Shown piece by piece: positions 11,638 to 22,703 of a stretch of 64,000 bases of DNA. The position numbers were made by a program, and so were the translations under genes. Below the pieces are notes generated by a model. It was not told where the DNA came from. It made no database searches and saw nothing but the letters and a program-made list of their open reading frames with translations. Location of the stretch: contig LNAC01000376.1 of NCBI GenBank assembly GCA_002007465.1, positions 432,343 through 496,342 on the forward strand, in the 5' to 3' direction. Each line of letters starts with the position of its first letter. Positions within the stretch are counted from its first letter, which is position 1. Origin of the DNA: Ailurus styani (Eukaryota; Chordata; Mammalia; Carnivora; Ailuridae).

Positions 11638-11740
11638 AGGGGTGCCTGGCTTGTTCAGGCAGTGGAGTGTCTGACTCTTGATCTGGGGGTTGTAAATCCA
11701 AGCCCCACCTTGGGTGTCGAGATTACTTAAAAATAAAATC
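11638..11740 (+). mobile_element. Short old tRNA-derived SINE
   Basis: Head GGGGTGCCTGGCTTGTTCAG, then GACTCTTGATCTGGGGGTTG and a tail AAAAATAAAATC. The next SINE is inserted into its A-tail. Confidence 0.78.
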
Positions 11741-11745
11741 TGTTA

Positions 11746-11940
11746 GGGCGCCTGGGTGGCTCAGTGGGTTAAAGCCTCTGCCTTCGGCTCAGGTCATGAT
11801 CTCAGGGTCCTGGGATCGAGGCCCGTATCGGGCTCCCTGCTCAGCGTGGAGCCTGCTTCCTCCTCTCTCTCTGCCTGCCTCTGCCTACTTGTGATCTCTC
11901 TCTGTCAAATAAATAAATAAATAAAATCTTTAAAAAAAAA
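11746..11940 (+). mobile_element. Carnivore SINE, young full-length copy
   Basis: Near-consensus copy from GGGCGCCTGGGTGGCTCAG to AAATAAATAAATAAATAAAATC. It lies in the A-tail of the older SINE at 11638; AAAATAAAATCT occurs on both sides. Confidence 0.93.
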
Positions 11941-11964
11941 TAAAATCTTTTAAAAGGAGGGGGA

Positions 11965-12063
11965 GGGGCACCTGGCTGGTTGTCAGTAGAGCATGTGACT
12001 CTTCATCTCAGGGTTGTGAGTTCAAGCCTATCGTTGGGCATGGAGCCTAATTTAAAAAAAAAC
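11965..12063 (+). mobile_element. Short old tRNA-derived SINE
   Basis: Head GGGGCACCTGGCTGGTTGTC, AGAGCATGTGACTCTTCATC, GTTGGGCATGGAGCCTAATT and an A-tail. It is the third SINE in a 430-bp cluster. Confidence 0.78.
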
Positions 12064-12097
12064 TTTTAAAAGTGCTTTATTCAAGTCTTTTGCCCAT

Positions 12098-12209
12098 TTT
12101 TAAAAAAGATTTTATGTATTTGAGAGAGGGGGGAAGAGAAAGAGAATGCGTGTGCACAAGCCAAGGGAACAACAGAGGGAGAGGAAGAAGCAAGCTCCCC
12201 ACTGAGCAG
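12098..12209 (-). mobile_element. Carnivore SINE, head missing
   Basis: AAAAAAGATTTTATGTATTTG and the GA-rich body are present. The copy ends at CCCCACTGAGCAGCAG without the inverted head, abutting L1 3' UTR. Confidence 0.75.
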
Positions 12210-12500
12210 CAGCATAATGATTCAACAATTTCATATGTTACTCAGTGCTCATCACTGTAAGTCTGCTCTTAATCCTCTTTACTTTCCTCATCCCCCCATC
12301 TACCTCTCCTCTGGTAACCAGCAGTTTCTAACCTGTAGAGTCTGTTCTTCTCTCCTTTTTTCTTTATTTCTTCCTTTGTTTTGTTTAAGTTCCATGTAAA
12401 AGTGAAATCGTAAGGTATTTGTCTTTCTCTGACAGGTTTCACTTAGGATTGTATGCTCTAGGTCGATTCTTGCTGTAGCAAATGTCAAGATCTCATTCTT

Positions 12501-12692
12501 TTTTTTTTTTAAATTTTATTTATTTATTTGAGAGAGTGAGAGAGAGAGCATGAGAGGGGAGGGGTTAGAGGGAGAAGCAGACTCCCTGCCGAGCTGGGAG
12601 CCGGATGTGGGACTTGATCCCAGGATTCCAGAATCATGACCTGAGCCGAAGGTCGGGTCAGTTGGTTAACCAACTGAGCCATCCAGGTGCCC
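12501..12692 (-). mobile_element. Carnivore SINE with 16-bp target duplication
   Basis: An inverted older-type copy (GAGAGAGTGAGAGAGAGAGC body) whose perfect duplication TCAAGATCTCATTCTT lies at 12485-12500 and 12693-12708. Confidence 0.94.
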
Positions 12693-13403
12693 TCAAGATC
12701 TCATTCTTATAACTGAGTAATGTTCTAGAGTGTGTGTGTATATATATATGTATACACACCACATCTTTATCCATTCATCTGTCTGTTAATAGACATTTGG
12801 GTACTTCCATATTTTGACAGTCGTAAATAACAGTGCACTAAACATAGGGGTGCATGTATTTTTTCGAATTAGTGGTTTCATTTTCTTCACGCAAATACCA
12901 GTGGTGGAATTACTAGATCATGTGCTATTACTTTGAATTTTTTGAGGAATCTCCATACAGTTTTCCATCATGCTGTACCAATTACATTTCCATTGACAGT
13001 GAATGGTTTTTCCCCCTCCATATCCCCACAATACTTATTTCTTATGTTATTTCTTGTGTGTCTGATGTTAGCCTTTCTGACAGATGTAGGATGATACCTC
13101 ATTGTGGTTTTGATTTGCATTTCCCTGATGATGACTGATGTGGAACATCTTTTTATTTGCCTGGTGGCCATCTGTATGTCTTCCTTGGAAAGGAAGGCAT
13201 GTCTGTTCAGGTCCTCTTACCATTTTTACCTGATTATTTGCGTTTTTTGTTGTTGAGTTGTATGAGTTCTTAATATATTTTGGGTATTAACCACTTATCA
13301 AATAGATCATTTACAAATACCTTCTCTCCTTCAGTAAAGTGCCTTTCCATTTCGTTGATGGTTTCCTTCGCTGTGCAAAAGCTTTTAATTTTGGTGTAGA
13401 CCT

Positions 13404-13595
13404 GGGGTGCCTGGGTGGCTCAGTGGGTTAAAGCCTCTGCCTTCGGCTCAGGTCATGATCTCAGGGTCCTGGGATCAAGGCCCGCATTGGGCTCCCTGCT
13501 CAGCAGGGAGCCTGCTTCCTCCTCTCCCTCTGCCTGCCTCTCTGCTTACTTGTGATCTCTCTGTCAAATAAATAAGTAAAATCTGTAAAAAAAAA
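13404..13595 (+). mobile_element. Carnivore SINE inside L1
   Basis: Near-consensus plus-strand copy. The host ATTTTGGTGTNGACC text flanks it on both sides with one mismatch. Confidence 0.93.
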
Positions 13596-14126
13596 TTTTT
13601 GGTGTTGACCCAATAGTTTTGATTTCCCTTTCCTGAGGAGACCTATCTAGAAATATGTTTCTACAGACGATGTCCAAGAAACTACTGCCTATTTTTTCTT
13701 CTAGGAGCTTTATGGTTTCAGGTCTTACATGTAGGTCTTAATCCATTTTGAGTTTATTTCTGTGTATGTATAAGAAAGTGGTCCATTTTCATTGTTTTGC
13801 ATGTAGCTGTCCACTTTTCCCAACACCATTTATTGAAGAGTCTCTTTTCCCCATGGTATATTCTTGCCTCCCTTGCTGTAAAATAATGGACCATATAAGC
13901 ATGAGTCTATTTCTGGGCTTTGTATTTTGTTCCATTGATCTATGTGTCTGTTTTGGTGCCACTACCATACTGTTCTGATGACTACAGCTTTGTAATATAT
14001 CATGAAATCTGGGATTGTGATGCTTCCAGTTTTGTTCTCTCTGAAGGTTACTTTGGCTAATCAGGATCTTTTGTGATCCCATACACATTGTAGGATCATT
14101 TCTTGTAGTTCTTTGAAAAATGTTGG

Positions 14127-14319
14127 TTTTTTTCAAAAATATTTATTTATTTGACAGAGAGAGACACAGCAAGAGAGGGAACACAAGCATGGGGAGTGGG
14201 AGAGGGAGAACCAGGCTCCCGCTGAGCAGGGAGCCCCATGCGGGGCTCGATTCCAGGATCCTGGGATCATGACCTGAGCCAAAGGCAGACGCTTAACGAC
14301 TGAGCCACCCAGTGCCCCC
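14127..14319 (-). mobile_element. Carnivore SINE inside L1
   Basis: Inverted older copy ending GAGCCACCCAGTGCCCCC. The duplicated host text AAAATGTTGGT is at about 14117 and 14320. Confidence 0.9.
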
Positions 14320-15274
14320 AAAATGTTGGTATTTTGATAGAGGTTGCAGAGTAGAATGCTTTGGGTGCTATGGACATTTTAAGGATACTAATTCTAGCAA
14401 TCCATGAGCATGGAATAGCTTTTTGTGTCATCTTTGATTTCTTCCTTTAGATACTTTTATCTCTTTTTTTCCCCCCTTTGTCATTACACCTACAGGTTTT
14501 TTTCTTTCCAAGGAGCCAAATTGTGGTTTTATCAGTTTTCCTATTTTTTCTCTACTTTATTTCTGTCTGCTCTAGTCTTTACTATATTTCCTTCCCTCTG
14601 CTAGCTCTTAATCTTTAGTCTTCTCTTCTTTTTCTGGTTCCTCAAGGTGTAAATTTAGGTTATTGATTTGAGATCCTTGTAGGGTTTTTTTGAACACGAG
14701 CCTTTATATTAGAACTTTGCCTGCAAGTACTGCTCTCAGTACATCCCAAAAGCTTTGGTAGTTGTATTTTCTTTATTACTCATCTCTTAAGTATTTTCTA
14801 TTTTCCCTTGCAATTTCTTCTTTGATGCACTGGTTGTTTAAGAGTGTGCTGTTTCATTTCCACGTACTTGTGAATTTTTCAGTTTTCCATTTTTTAAGAT
14901 GATTTCTAATTTTATTTGCTTATGGTTAGAGAAGATACTTTGTATGATTTCAGTCTTTTAAAATTTATTGAGACCTATTTGGCCTAACATGATCTTTCCA
15001 GGAGAAGTTTCTGTGTGCACTTGTGGAGGCTGTTTCCCAGCGTTGTTGGATGGACTGTTCTTTGTGTCTGATAAGTATAGATGGTTTATAGTGTTGTTCC
15101 AGTTTTCTATTTCTTTATTGATTTTCTGCCTAGATGTTTTATCCGTAACGTAAAGTGTTATATTGAAGTTTCCAACCATTTGCAGAACTATTTCTTCCTT
15201 CAGTTAAAAAGTTTGTTCCCTAGGTATTGTAATGTTAATAATTTTTAAAAGTAAAAATAACATAATGATAATAC

Positions 15275-15500
15275 TAGCTAACAGGTTTTGAGCATTTAGA
15301 TTATACTAGGAGCACTTTTATGTGCCTCAAATATAGTAATTCATTTAATGTTCACAACAACCCAACAAGGTAGAGTGCTATTAATGTCCACATTTCACAG
15401 ATGAGATTGAGTTTGAATGAAATAAAGCAATTTGTAGATGATCACACAGCAAGCACATGGTCCGCCTCCACAGACAGAATCCTTCACCATTAATATTCCA
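15275..15500 (-). mobile_element. MIR (ancient tRNA-derived SINE)
   Basis: The plus strand shows the inverted MIR layout: TTTGAGCATTTAGATTATAC, TAATTCATTTAATGTTCACA, CATTTCACAGATGAGA, then ATCACACAGCAAGCACATGG. Strong decay is expected of this mammal-wide family. Confidence 0.7.
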
Positions 15501-15557
15501 GGTACTTCTCCCTACTAAAACAAACACAAAACACTGTCATAAGAATTTGTGTGGTGT

Positions 15558-15748
15558 GGGGCACTTGGGTGGCTCAGTGGGTTAAGCCTCTGCCTTCGGC
15601 TCAGGTCATGATCTCAGGGTCCTGGGATTGAGGCCCGAATCAGGCTCCCTGCTCAGCAGAGAGCCTGCTTCCTTCTCTCTCTCTGCCTGCCTCTCTGCCT
15701 ACTTGTGATCTTTCTGTCAAATAAATAAATAAAATCTTTAAAAAAAAA
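15558..15748 (+). mobile_element. Carnivore SINE with target duplication
   Basis: Full-length copy with the exact duplication TTGTGTGGTG at 15547-15556 and 15749-15758. Confidence 0.93.
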
Positions 15749-16004
15749 TTGTGTGGTGCTACACACACAAACACACGTTATAAGCATGTTTGCTTATAAT
15801 TAGAGGAATATGGGTGTATTAGAGAATAAACACAGATGGAGGAGTGAATATAGTGCTTCATTCATTGTGGCTCTTCAGAAGTTAAAACTTGTGTTCTTTG
15901 TAGCTAATTGATCCTAAGGCTAATTCATATTTGTTCTTGGAAACTAGTGTATTGATGGGATAGGAAGACAGATTTATTTTATTTATGAAGTTTTTACTCC
16001 TTTT

Positions 16005-16191
16005 ATTGTTTTATTTGTTTATTTGACACAGGGGGATAGAGTACAAGCAGGGGGAGCAGCAGGCAGAGGGAGAGGGAAAAGCAGGATCCCCGCCGAGCAG
16101 GGAGCCCAATGCAGGGCTCCATCCCAGGACCCTGAGATCATTACCTGAGTCGAAGGCAGCTGCCCAACCAACTGAGCTACCCAGGCGCCCC
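16005..16191 (-). mobile_element. Carnivore SINE, older copy
   Basis: Inverted copy with degraded tail (TTGTTTTATTTGTTTATTTG) and head GAGCTACCCAGGCGCCCC. The duplication TTTACTCC(T) is at 15993-16001 and 16192-16200. Confidence 0.88.
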
Positions 16192-16213
16192 TTTACTCCT
16201 TTTTTTTTTTAAA

Positions 16214-16260
16214 TAATTTTTTAAATAATGTTATGTTAGTCACCATACAGTACTAAATTT
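16214..16260 (-). mobile_element. Tiny L1 3' end fragment
   Basis: ATGTTATGTTAGTCACCATA matches the antisense 3' terminus of the carnivore L1 type also seen at 23524. Only about 45 bp remain. Confidence 0.5.
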
Positions 16261-16401
16261 TTACTCCTTAAAGGAACTGTTTTACTCCTTGGTGCAAATT
16301 CTAAAACAGAAATGTTCTTAGATACAACATCAGAGATTCTAACTTTTTGGTCCCCGAATAACTTTTTTTTTTTTATCACATTTTAAAAAATGAATAAAAT
16401 C

Positions 16402-16491
16402 GGGCGCCTGGGTGGCTCAGTGGGTTAAAGCCTCTGCCTTCGGCTCAGGTCATGATCTCAGGGTCCTGGGATCGAGGCCCGCATCGGGCTC
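16402..16491 (+). mobile_element. Carnivore SINE head, cut by assembly gap
   Basis: Near-consensus first 90 bp of a plus-strand SINE running straight into unknown bases. Its 3' half is not in the sequence. Confidence 0.9.
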
Positions 16492-16810
16492 NNNNNNNNN
16501 NNNNNNNNNNNNNNNNNNNNNNNNNNNNNNNNNNNNNNNNNNNNNNNNNNNNNNNNNNNNNNNNNNNNNNNNNNNNNNNNNNNNNNNNNNNNNNNNNNNN
16601 NNNNNNNNNNNNNNNNNNNNNNNNNNNNNNNNNNNNNNNNNNNNNNNNNNNNNNNNNNNNNNNNNNNNNNNNNNNNNNNNNNNNNNNNNNNNNNNNNNNN
16701 NNNNNNNNNNNNNNNNNNNNNNNNNNNNNNNNNNNNNNNNNNNNNNNNNNNNNNNNNNNNNNNNNNNNNNNNNNNNNNNNNNNNNNNNNNNNNNNNNNNN
16801 NNNNNNNNNN
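16492..16810. other. Assembly gap (319 N)
   Basis: Unresolved bases between a plus-strand SINE head and a minus-strand SINE. Any open frame spanning this stretch is meaningless. Confidence 0.99.
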
Positions 16811-16966
16811 ACAAGTAGGCAGAGAGGCAGGCAGAGAGAGAGGAGAGAGGAGGAAGCAGGCTCCCTGCTGAGCAGAGAGCCCGATGTGGGCCTCGATCCC
16901 AGGACCCTGGGATCATGACCTGAGCCGAAGGCAGCGGCTTTAACCCACTGAGCCACCCAGGCGCCC
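16811..16966 (-). mobile_element. Carnivore SINE, tail lost in gap
   Basis: Inverted copy starting in the GA-rich body and ending GAGCCACCCAGGCGCCC. It carries the GAGAGGAGAGAGGAGGAAGC variant shared with the copies at 46739 and 49391. Confidence 0.9.
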
Positions 16967-16967
16967 A

Positions 16968-17860
16968 AGTCATGTTCTTTCTAAACCAATTTTCTTGAGA
17001 GTTCTTGTCATGAATACGTGTTGTATTTTGTCAAACTCTTTCTGCATCTATCAAGATGGTTATATGGTGTTTATCTTTTGTTAATGTGATATATCACATT
17101 CATTGATTTATAAATTTCTAATCACCTTCATATCCCTGGACTCAATCCTACTTGATCTTGGTGTATGATTTTTTAAATGTATTGTTGAATTAAGTTTGCT
17201 AATATCTCACTGAGGATTTTTCCATCTGTGTTGACCTGAGATACTGGTCTGTAGTTTTCCTTTTGTAATGTCTCCGGTTTCAGTATCAGGGTAATGAAAG
17301 CCTTGTAGAATGAATTTGGAAGTTTTCCTTCCTCTTTAATTTTTTGGAATAGTTTGAGAAGAATAGGTATTCTTTATTACATGTTTGCTAGAATTCACCT
17401 GTGAGGCCATCTGGGCCTGGGCTTTCCTTTGTTGGGAGTGTTGGGATTGCTGAGTGAATTTCATCACTAGTAATTCGTCTGTTCAAATTATCTATTTCTC
17501 CCTTATTCACTTTTGAATAATAGTATGTATCTGGGAATTTACCCATTTTTTCTGGGCTGTCCAGTTTGTTGGCATATAATTTTTCCTAACATTCTCTTAT
17601 CATCCTTTGTATTTCTTGGTGTCCATTGTTATTTCTTCACCATTACTTCGGATTTCAGCCCTCTCTCTTTTTTTCCTGATGAGCCTGGCTAAAGGCTTAT
17701 CAATTGTTGATTCATTCAAAGACGCAGCTCTTGGCTTCGTTGATCTTTCCTTTTGTTTTTCAGTCTGTATTGCATTTACTTCTGCTCAATCTTTATTATT
17801 CCCTTCCTTATACTAGCTCTGGGTTTTATTAGTTCTTCTTCAGACTAGCGAGAGAGGAGG
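16968..17860 (-). mobile_element. L1 ORF2 fragment (reverse-transcriptase region), minus strand
   Basis: Antisense ORF2 RT-region text, including TCTTTTGTTAATGTGATATA, GTGAGGCCATCTGGGCCTGG and GCTCTTGGCTTCGTTGATC. It overlaps in content with 14500-14650, so it is a second L1 copy rather than a continuation. No intact frame is seen. Confidence 0.78.
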
Positions 17861-17894
17861 GTCAGGGTCTCTGACAATTTGCCTTGGGTGAAGA

Positions 17895-18221
17895 ACAGGT
17901 GACGCTTGAACAACATGGGGGTTAGGGGCACTGGCACCCTGCACAGGTGTAAATCTGTCGCGTGTAACTTCGGGGTCCCCAAAACATAATAGTCGAATGT
18001 GGACTGGAAACCATACAGATACCATAGTCATTCACTGCATACGCTGTATGTTCTCTGTAGCAGAGACTATACTGCTACAATAAAGCACGCTCAAGAAAAG
18101 GAAGTATGGAGAAAATTGTAAGGAAGACAAAACACATTTGTAGTCCTGTACTGTATTTATCACAGTCCACACATTAAATGGACCTATGCAGTTGAAACCC
18201 ATATTGTTCAAGGGTTAACTG
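17895..18221 (+). mobile_element. MER2-like Tigger-type DNA transposon (non-autonomous)
   Basis: The ends are CAGGTGACGCTTGAACAACA and TTGTTCAAGGGTTAACTG, imperfect inverted repeats of the MER2 type. Internal landmarks are GGGGTTAGGGGCACTGGCAC, ACAATAAAGCACGCTC and CTGTACTGTATTTATC. Its length of 327 bp is close to a complete MER2-type element. It lies 280 bp beyond the predicted end of TAB3. Confidence 0.8.
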
Positions 18222-18519
18222 TAGCTACAAATGATGAAAAAATTGGGAAGAAAATTACTCATTATTTAAGTTCCTAACGTATTCCACCATTTTCATAAAA
18301 TTTGCTTACGTATCCTTCTACCCAGGTTTTAAAGTTAATGGACGCTTAATACCCCAAATCTAAAATTACGACAGGCTCTAACAGAGGAGCAGAACTATGG
18401 AAGATGACATTTTTGAGACAGCATATTTCAGTCTGGAAAACTATGTGTTGGACTAGTTCGATACTATAAATCATTTCTAACTACACAGAAAAGATGCAGA
18501 ATGTAGTGTTTGCTTTTAG

Positions 18520-18533
18520 TTTATTAATTTATT
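18520..18533 (-). terminator. TAB3: Twin poly(A) signals, predicted TAB3 transcript end
   Basis: Two AATAAA hexamers on the minus strand (18528-18533 and 18520-18525) are separated by 2 bp. About 30-40 bp downstream is a U/GU-rich element TTTTCTGTGTAGTT (about 18482-18495). Cleavage is expected near 18500. Confidence 0.6.
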
Positions 18534-19831
18534 TTGCAGGAATCTTTGACTTTCCAAATATGTACTGTTTGGAAGTACGATGCATGCATATCCTTTTAAG
18601 ATGCCTTTGTACAGTTTCACCTCAAAATAATGATTCACAGCATACACAGAAACCTAAAAGAAACATGGTATTTACAAGATTTAATAAGGTCTTGCTGTTT
18701 TAATGAAGAAACTGATCAATTCTTTTACAGTAGGGAAACATGGACATTGGGTGTCATTATAAATAAGAAATCAGAATTGTTCAGTCTCAAAGCAACTTTT
18801 CATGGCTTTAGAAACTAAGATTGGGTCATCATCCTATTAATCTCTGAATGACCAAGCCATGCAAAATCTACCTGTATTAAATATTTGGGGACGCAAATAA
18901 TAAAGAAAAAAAATGCAGGTCTAGTGAATGTGAAAACACCATCAGAATTAACTTTTACAATAAGAAAATACTGTTAATTCTTTCAAAAAGATACAGTAGT
19001 GGTGCAACAGGCAGTGCCCAATTTATTCTAATTTTTTTATAGTAACATTTCAGTGGTCATTTTTCTTGCTCGACCAATATACAGACACACACTGTAACGT
19101 GGGTTCATTCCAAGTCTGAACAGTGGTTACAAGAGTAAATTCAAATTTAACTATAAAGGGACATTTTCACATTCCAGGATACATCACTGATATTTTCCAA
19201 GGACAAATTTTCTATGCCTTATAACCTTGTTTTTTGTTGATACTGTTAAAGACATTACAGTTACCTTGTAAAATACTATATAGAAAACGGAGTTGCCACA
19301 GAAAGTTGGAAACGAACCCTTGGTAACCGGGACAAAACAATGACAAAATTTACGGAAACAATCTTTTAATAATTAAAAAGTACTAAAATCGAGACCAGCT
19401 CCTTAAAAATTAAACTATTCATCACACTTCCCATTTCATTCAGGGAAATAAACAAATTAGCAACACTTTCCCCACCATCTGTTATCTTCTCTAAAACTAC
19501 CTTTTCTACAATGCAATTCTTTAGTTTCTTTAAAGCCCCCTGCCTCTTTGCTCTCGCATACAAGGTCGTTATAAATTCCAAACATCTGACAATGTTTAGG
19601 AAGTTTCTGGCTCTTCCATTCCCACTTTAAACTCTTCAGACCTACTCCAAAAGTTAAGGGGCAATGTACTTTTAACAAAACAGCAAATGTGCTTTCTAAA
19701 AACATAGTTTACAAAACCATGAAACAGTGTAACGTGTATCATCAGGCCTGTGTGTTACCAGGTACATCAAACTAGGCATGTTTTAAGAAACCATACTTTC
19801 TACTAGAAACACAAAGTGCACCAACAGACCC

Positions 19832-19911
19832 CGAGAGCCGAAGTAAGGCAGCAAATAGGCACCGCGCACCTTCTCTCCTCCCACTCCGAGGCGACTGCGC
19901 GTGCACGTCCG
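19832..19911. promoter_or_regulatory. CpG cluster within TAB3 3' UTR
   Basis: Ten CpG dinucleotides fall in about 80 bp (first at 19832, last at 19910), while the surrounding kilobases have very few. It is far smaller than a standard CpG island. Function is unknown. Confidence 0.5.
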
Positions 19912-20950
19912 TCTGACCAGGAGCTCCTTTTGAAAAGGCACCTAGAAAGTGGACTGAATTCTTGTTTAAAGCGGTCACGGGCAAGAAGTATATACAGGGG
20001 ACACGGTTAAACCTACCACATTTGTCAGTGTAAGACAATTTTGCTTACTTGAAAAACTGAATACAGCCTACGCTGGCATATGAAACTTGTGCACAACCAG
20101 AAATGAACGCAGACGAAACGTCTTTAAAATCCAGCTCTGATGTCTCCTACCCCACCCTCTACACCTATCAGAGAGACTGGCTGTTTCTCTTTCCTGGCAG
20201 GTGAAAACGATGATTTACTAGATAGATCACCAAAGGACTGGAACCATGCATCTATTGTATGAGAACAGCTTATTAACCTGGATGTGTGTTCATGCAGTAG
20301 TTGTAAAGTCACCTACAGGCTTCTAATAAAGCATCTGACTGTTTGCATACATGCTACTTTCATTCCAACTGACATGTCCCAAGTTAAATGCTGCCCTGTC
20401 AGCAGATCTAAGAATACTGGTCAACCTTTAGCTAGAACACCAAGCAGTATATATATTTTTCCCCTAAATTGTTATTTAATACCAAGTGGGGTTGATCGTC
20501 CCTAAAGAGATATGAAAACCATACAAAGGCAAAGGCATTGGCGTATTACAGAATAGTAGGACTGAGAGATGGCTGCTGGAGACGGACAGATACCAGTGTC
20601 ACAGAAACCTTTAAAGAATGCGGTTTTCATGTCAATGCTTTTAAGCCCATCTGTTTTCTCACCGTTATTTTCACAGTTTTGCCACAGTTTTATGAGAGAT
20701 GTTTTATCAGTGTCATCACATAGCCACGCATATTTTTGTGAGACGAGTGGATTTTGGGGGGGGGAGATTTTTCACATAGGAAAAAAAACATTTTCAAAGC
20801 TGTAGGTCAAGAGTGAAATTAGATGATTCTGATGGAAAATGATGATGGGTTATTAAGCCTTTGGTTTCATTATACTATTAAGTGCAGCTTGTTTTTCCAG
20901 GTCTGCCAGCTATCACTTCTAGAGTAGAATACAATGACAGCTTCAAGAGC

Positions 20951-20994
20951 GTGTGTGTGTGAGACAGAGACAGAGAGAGTGTGTGTGTGTGTGT
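20951..20994. repeat. (GT)n/(GA)n microsatellite
   Basis: Compound run of GT and GA dinucleotides within the predicted TAB3 3' UTR. Confidence 0.8.
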
Positions 20995-22554
20995 AGCGGG
21001 GCACATGGTATGAGAGAATGGATATTCCTCAAATTAAAAGCTCTGGTACAATCCTTTAGGATTAGAAACGCTACTGATTTTATTGCTGTTTATATTCACC
21101 CAGATAACAGGAAGATTCCAGAATCCAATTCTGAGCTAGGAAGGAAAATTCAACAGTGATAGAGACCTTACTTAAATGACCTATTTTCCAGTGGCGCACC
21201 CTAGTGAGTCACAGGATTTTATATCTCTTCAGTTATTCAAACCCTAAAGTTGGGGTTTCGTAAACAAGGAGTGTTTTAGTACTGAACTACTTGAACAAAC
21301 TCAATATTATCTCTGAACACAGTATGTTGAGTCGAAACAGTTCTTAAAGTCCTTGGTATTCACCTTTCTCTTAATCCTGTTTCTTGACTAGCCTTCTCTT
21401 CCTCCCAAGTAATGCAGTGTACAATTCTATGATCTTGGCCAACTGTAATTTCCCTCACACTGGCTTATTAACATGTGCAAATCAATCCATATTGAACAGC
21501 TAATGTTGATTTTTTTTTTTCAGCTACGTAAGGATTCTGGCACAAAACACTGTGCTGTAAACATCATGAAGTCATCACAAAACTGGAAGAAGGAAAAAAA
21601 AAAAAGGTCCTATGGACTGCAAACATTTCTTACAGAACCACAGATGAGCTCAAGATTTCCGAATGGATTTTGGAATGGATTTACATTTGGCATACATTCA
21701 CTGTGCTATTGGCAAAGCGCAGTTTTACGAGAAGGTCATTCATAAAATCGTACTTGGTAAGGACTTGTTATTTTTTTAAAGCCAATGGCCTAATAAAAGC
21801 ATGCAGTAACTTAAAAATTATATCTACTATGTGGCATAATTAGGTCTTAGTTACCAGTGTTGATTTAGCTCGATGAATTATTGTACAAGTAAAAGGGATC
21901 TTATCACCTCTGATTGTACTTTTGAATGAAAGGCACGCTATGCCTCATTCCTGACTGCTACAAATCACATTTTAAGCCACGGTGTTTGAAATTACCTCTG
22001 AAAAAAAGCAGCAATTACAAATACCCTTATTATTTTGCCCCCCTCCCCGCAAAAGTCATATTCTGAGTGCTTTCTCCTGTCCTTCTCTTCAGTAGGAAAC
22101 AATGAGAAAAAGCATGGGGAACCTTGGTTTTCCAGAGAGCTGTGACCAGGTAAGTCTGCTCTGGGAATTCACAGTTTGTATGCATAAACTGTAACATGTC
22201 ACACCATGATTTAAAGTTCTAGTTTATAAAGTAAGGGCCACTCAGCAGTAACTTTAACTGGGATTCTACAGAAGAACTCTTGACTTCTCTGGGTACATTC
22301 TTTCAGGAGTGAGTCCTTTCCCAGTTTCAAGTATCCCTTTCTATCTCACTCTGCAAGGAGTTAAGAAAGGAAAAAACGAAAACAAAGAGAACTCCCCATT
22401 TTCCTTGAGTGAGCACAAGCCCAAAAGGGGCGCTGCTCCTCCCCCAGTGGAACTCGAAATGAAAAGGCTGGGCGGATGCACACACTCCCACGGTTCCTTT
22501 TCTTCTGTGGGTGCTCCCAGTTTCTCTCTCAAGTCAGTGCAGACTCTGGGGAGT

Positions 22555-22703
22555 TCAAGTGTACCGTGGCATCTCGCACTGCTCACAGCGGTTCAGTGCG
22601 GGGTGGTTCAGGAAGGTGCAGCTATCACAATTCCATGGGGCCCCCTCATAGTCTTCATCGCGGGGTTGTGTCCGGGGACTCTGTTTGGAGCCAGTCAGAT
22701 GCT
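22555..22703 (-). CDS. TAB3: TAB3 coding exon 7 (NZF zinc finger, stop)
   Basis: Encodes residues 667 (part) to 715, ending MPRYT and TGA at 22555-22557. The Npl4-type zinc finger reads WNCDSCTFL...[10 protein letters not shown], with all four zinc cysteines and the TF pair typical of ubiquitin-binding NZFs. In TAB2/TAB3 this finger binds Lys63-linked ubiquitin chains. The acceptor is CCCTCAG at 22704-22710 after a pyrimidine-rich tract. The first 2 nt complete a Glu codon begun in exon 6. An antisense open frame on the plus strand (22309-22707) is only a shadow of this exon. Confidence 0.95.

Larger units (their letters stand above)
10285..11640 (-). mobile_element. Old L1 3' region, minus strand, broken by three SINEs
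   Basis: Antisense landmarks of old mammalian L1 3' ends occur in order: the CAACCTCTAATCTACTTTCT block, AGCATAATGTTTTCAAGATT, GTGAATAATGCTACAGTGAA and TGAGTATATACCCGGGACTG. It ends in ORF2-like sequence near 11640. SINEs occupy 10452-10560, 10911-11092 and 11292-11487. No intact frame remains. Confidence 0.75.
12210..15215 (-). mobile_element. L1, minus strand: 3' UTR, ORF2 parts; internally deleted
   Basis: The antisense order is 3' UTR (TCAACAATTTCATATGTTAC), ORF2 C-terminal region (12860-13350), further ORF2 (13600-14460), then an EN/early-RT-like part (14500-15200, with GAGACCTATTTGGCCTAAC). The jump near 14465 skips much of the RT region, so this is either one deleted copy or two abutting copies. 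Short open pieces (for example 13789-14136, minus) are ORF2 shards only. Three SINEs lie within it. Confidence 0.78.
18500..22554 (-). other. TAB3: TAB3 3' UTR (predicted)
   Basis: About 4 kb of essentially repeat-free sequence follows the TAB3 stop codon, in sharp contrast to the repeat-packed flanks, as expected for a long constrained 3' UTR. The end is placed from two AATAAA signals at 18520-18533. Another AATAAA (plus TTTATT) near 19023 could give a shorter form. Within it are a CpG cluster (19832-19911) and a (GT)n tract near 20951-20994. Extent is inferred; no transcript evidence is available. Confidence 0.7.

Noticed and set aside
11638..12063. Possible tRNA genes in SINE heads
   Set aside because: A- and B-box-like text is present because these SINEs derive from tRNA, but the acceptor stem and anticodon arm do not pair and A-tails follow.
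16412..16968. Open frames of about 140-170 codons on both strands
   Set aside because: They run through 319 unknown bases and consist of SINE sequence at both ends; no real protein is implied.
19816..20038. Overlapping open frames around the CpG cluster
   Set aside because: Short, no domain, within the predicted TAB3 3' UTR; the GC-rich stretch alone reduces stop codons.
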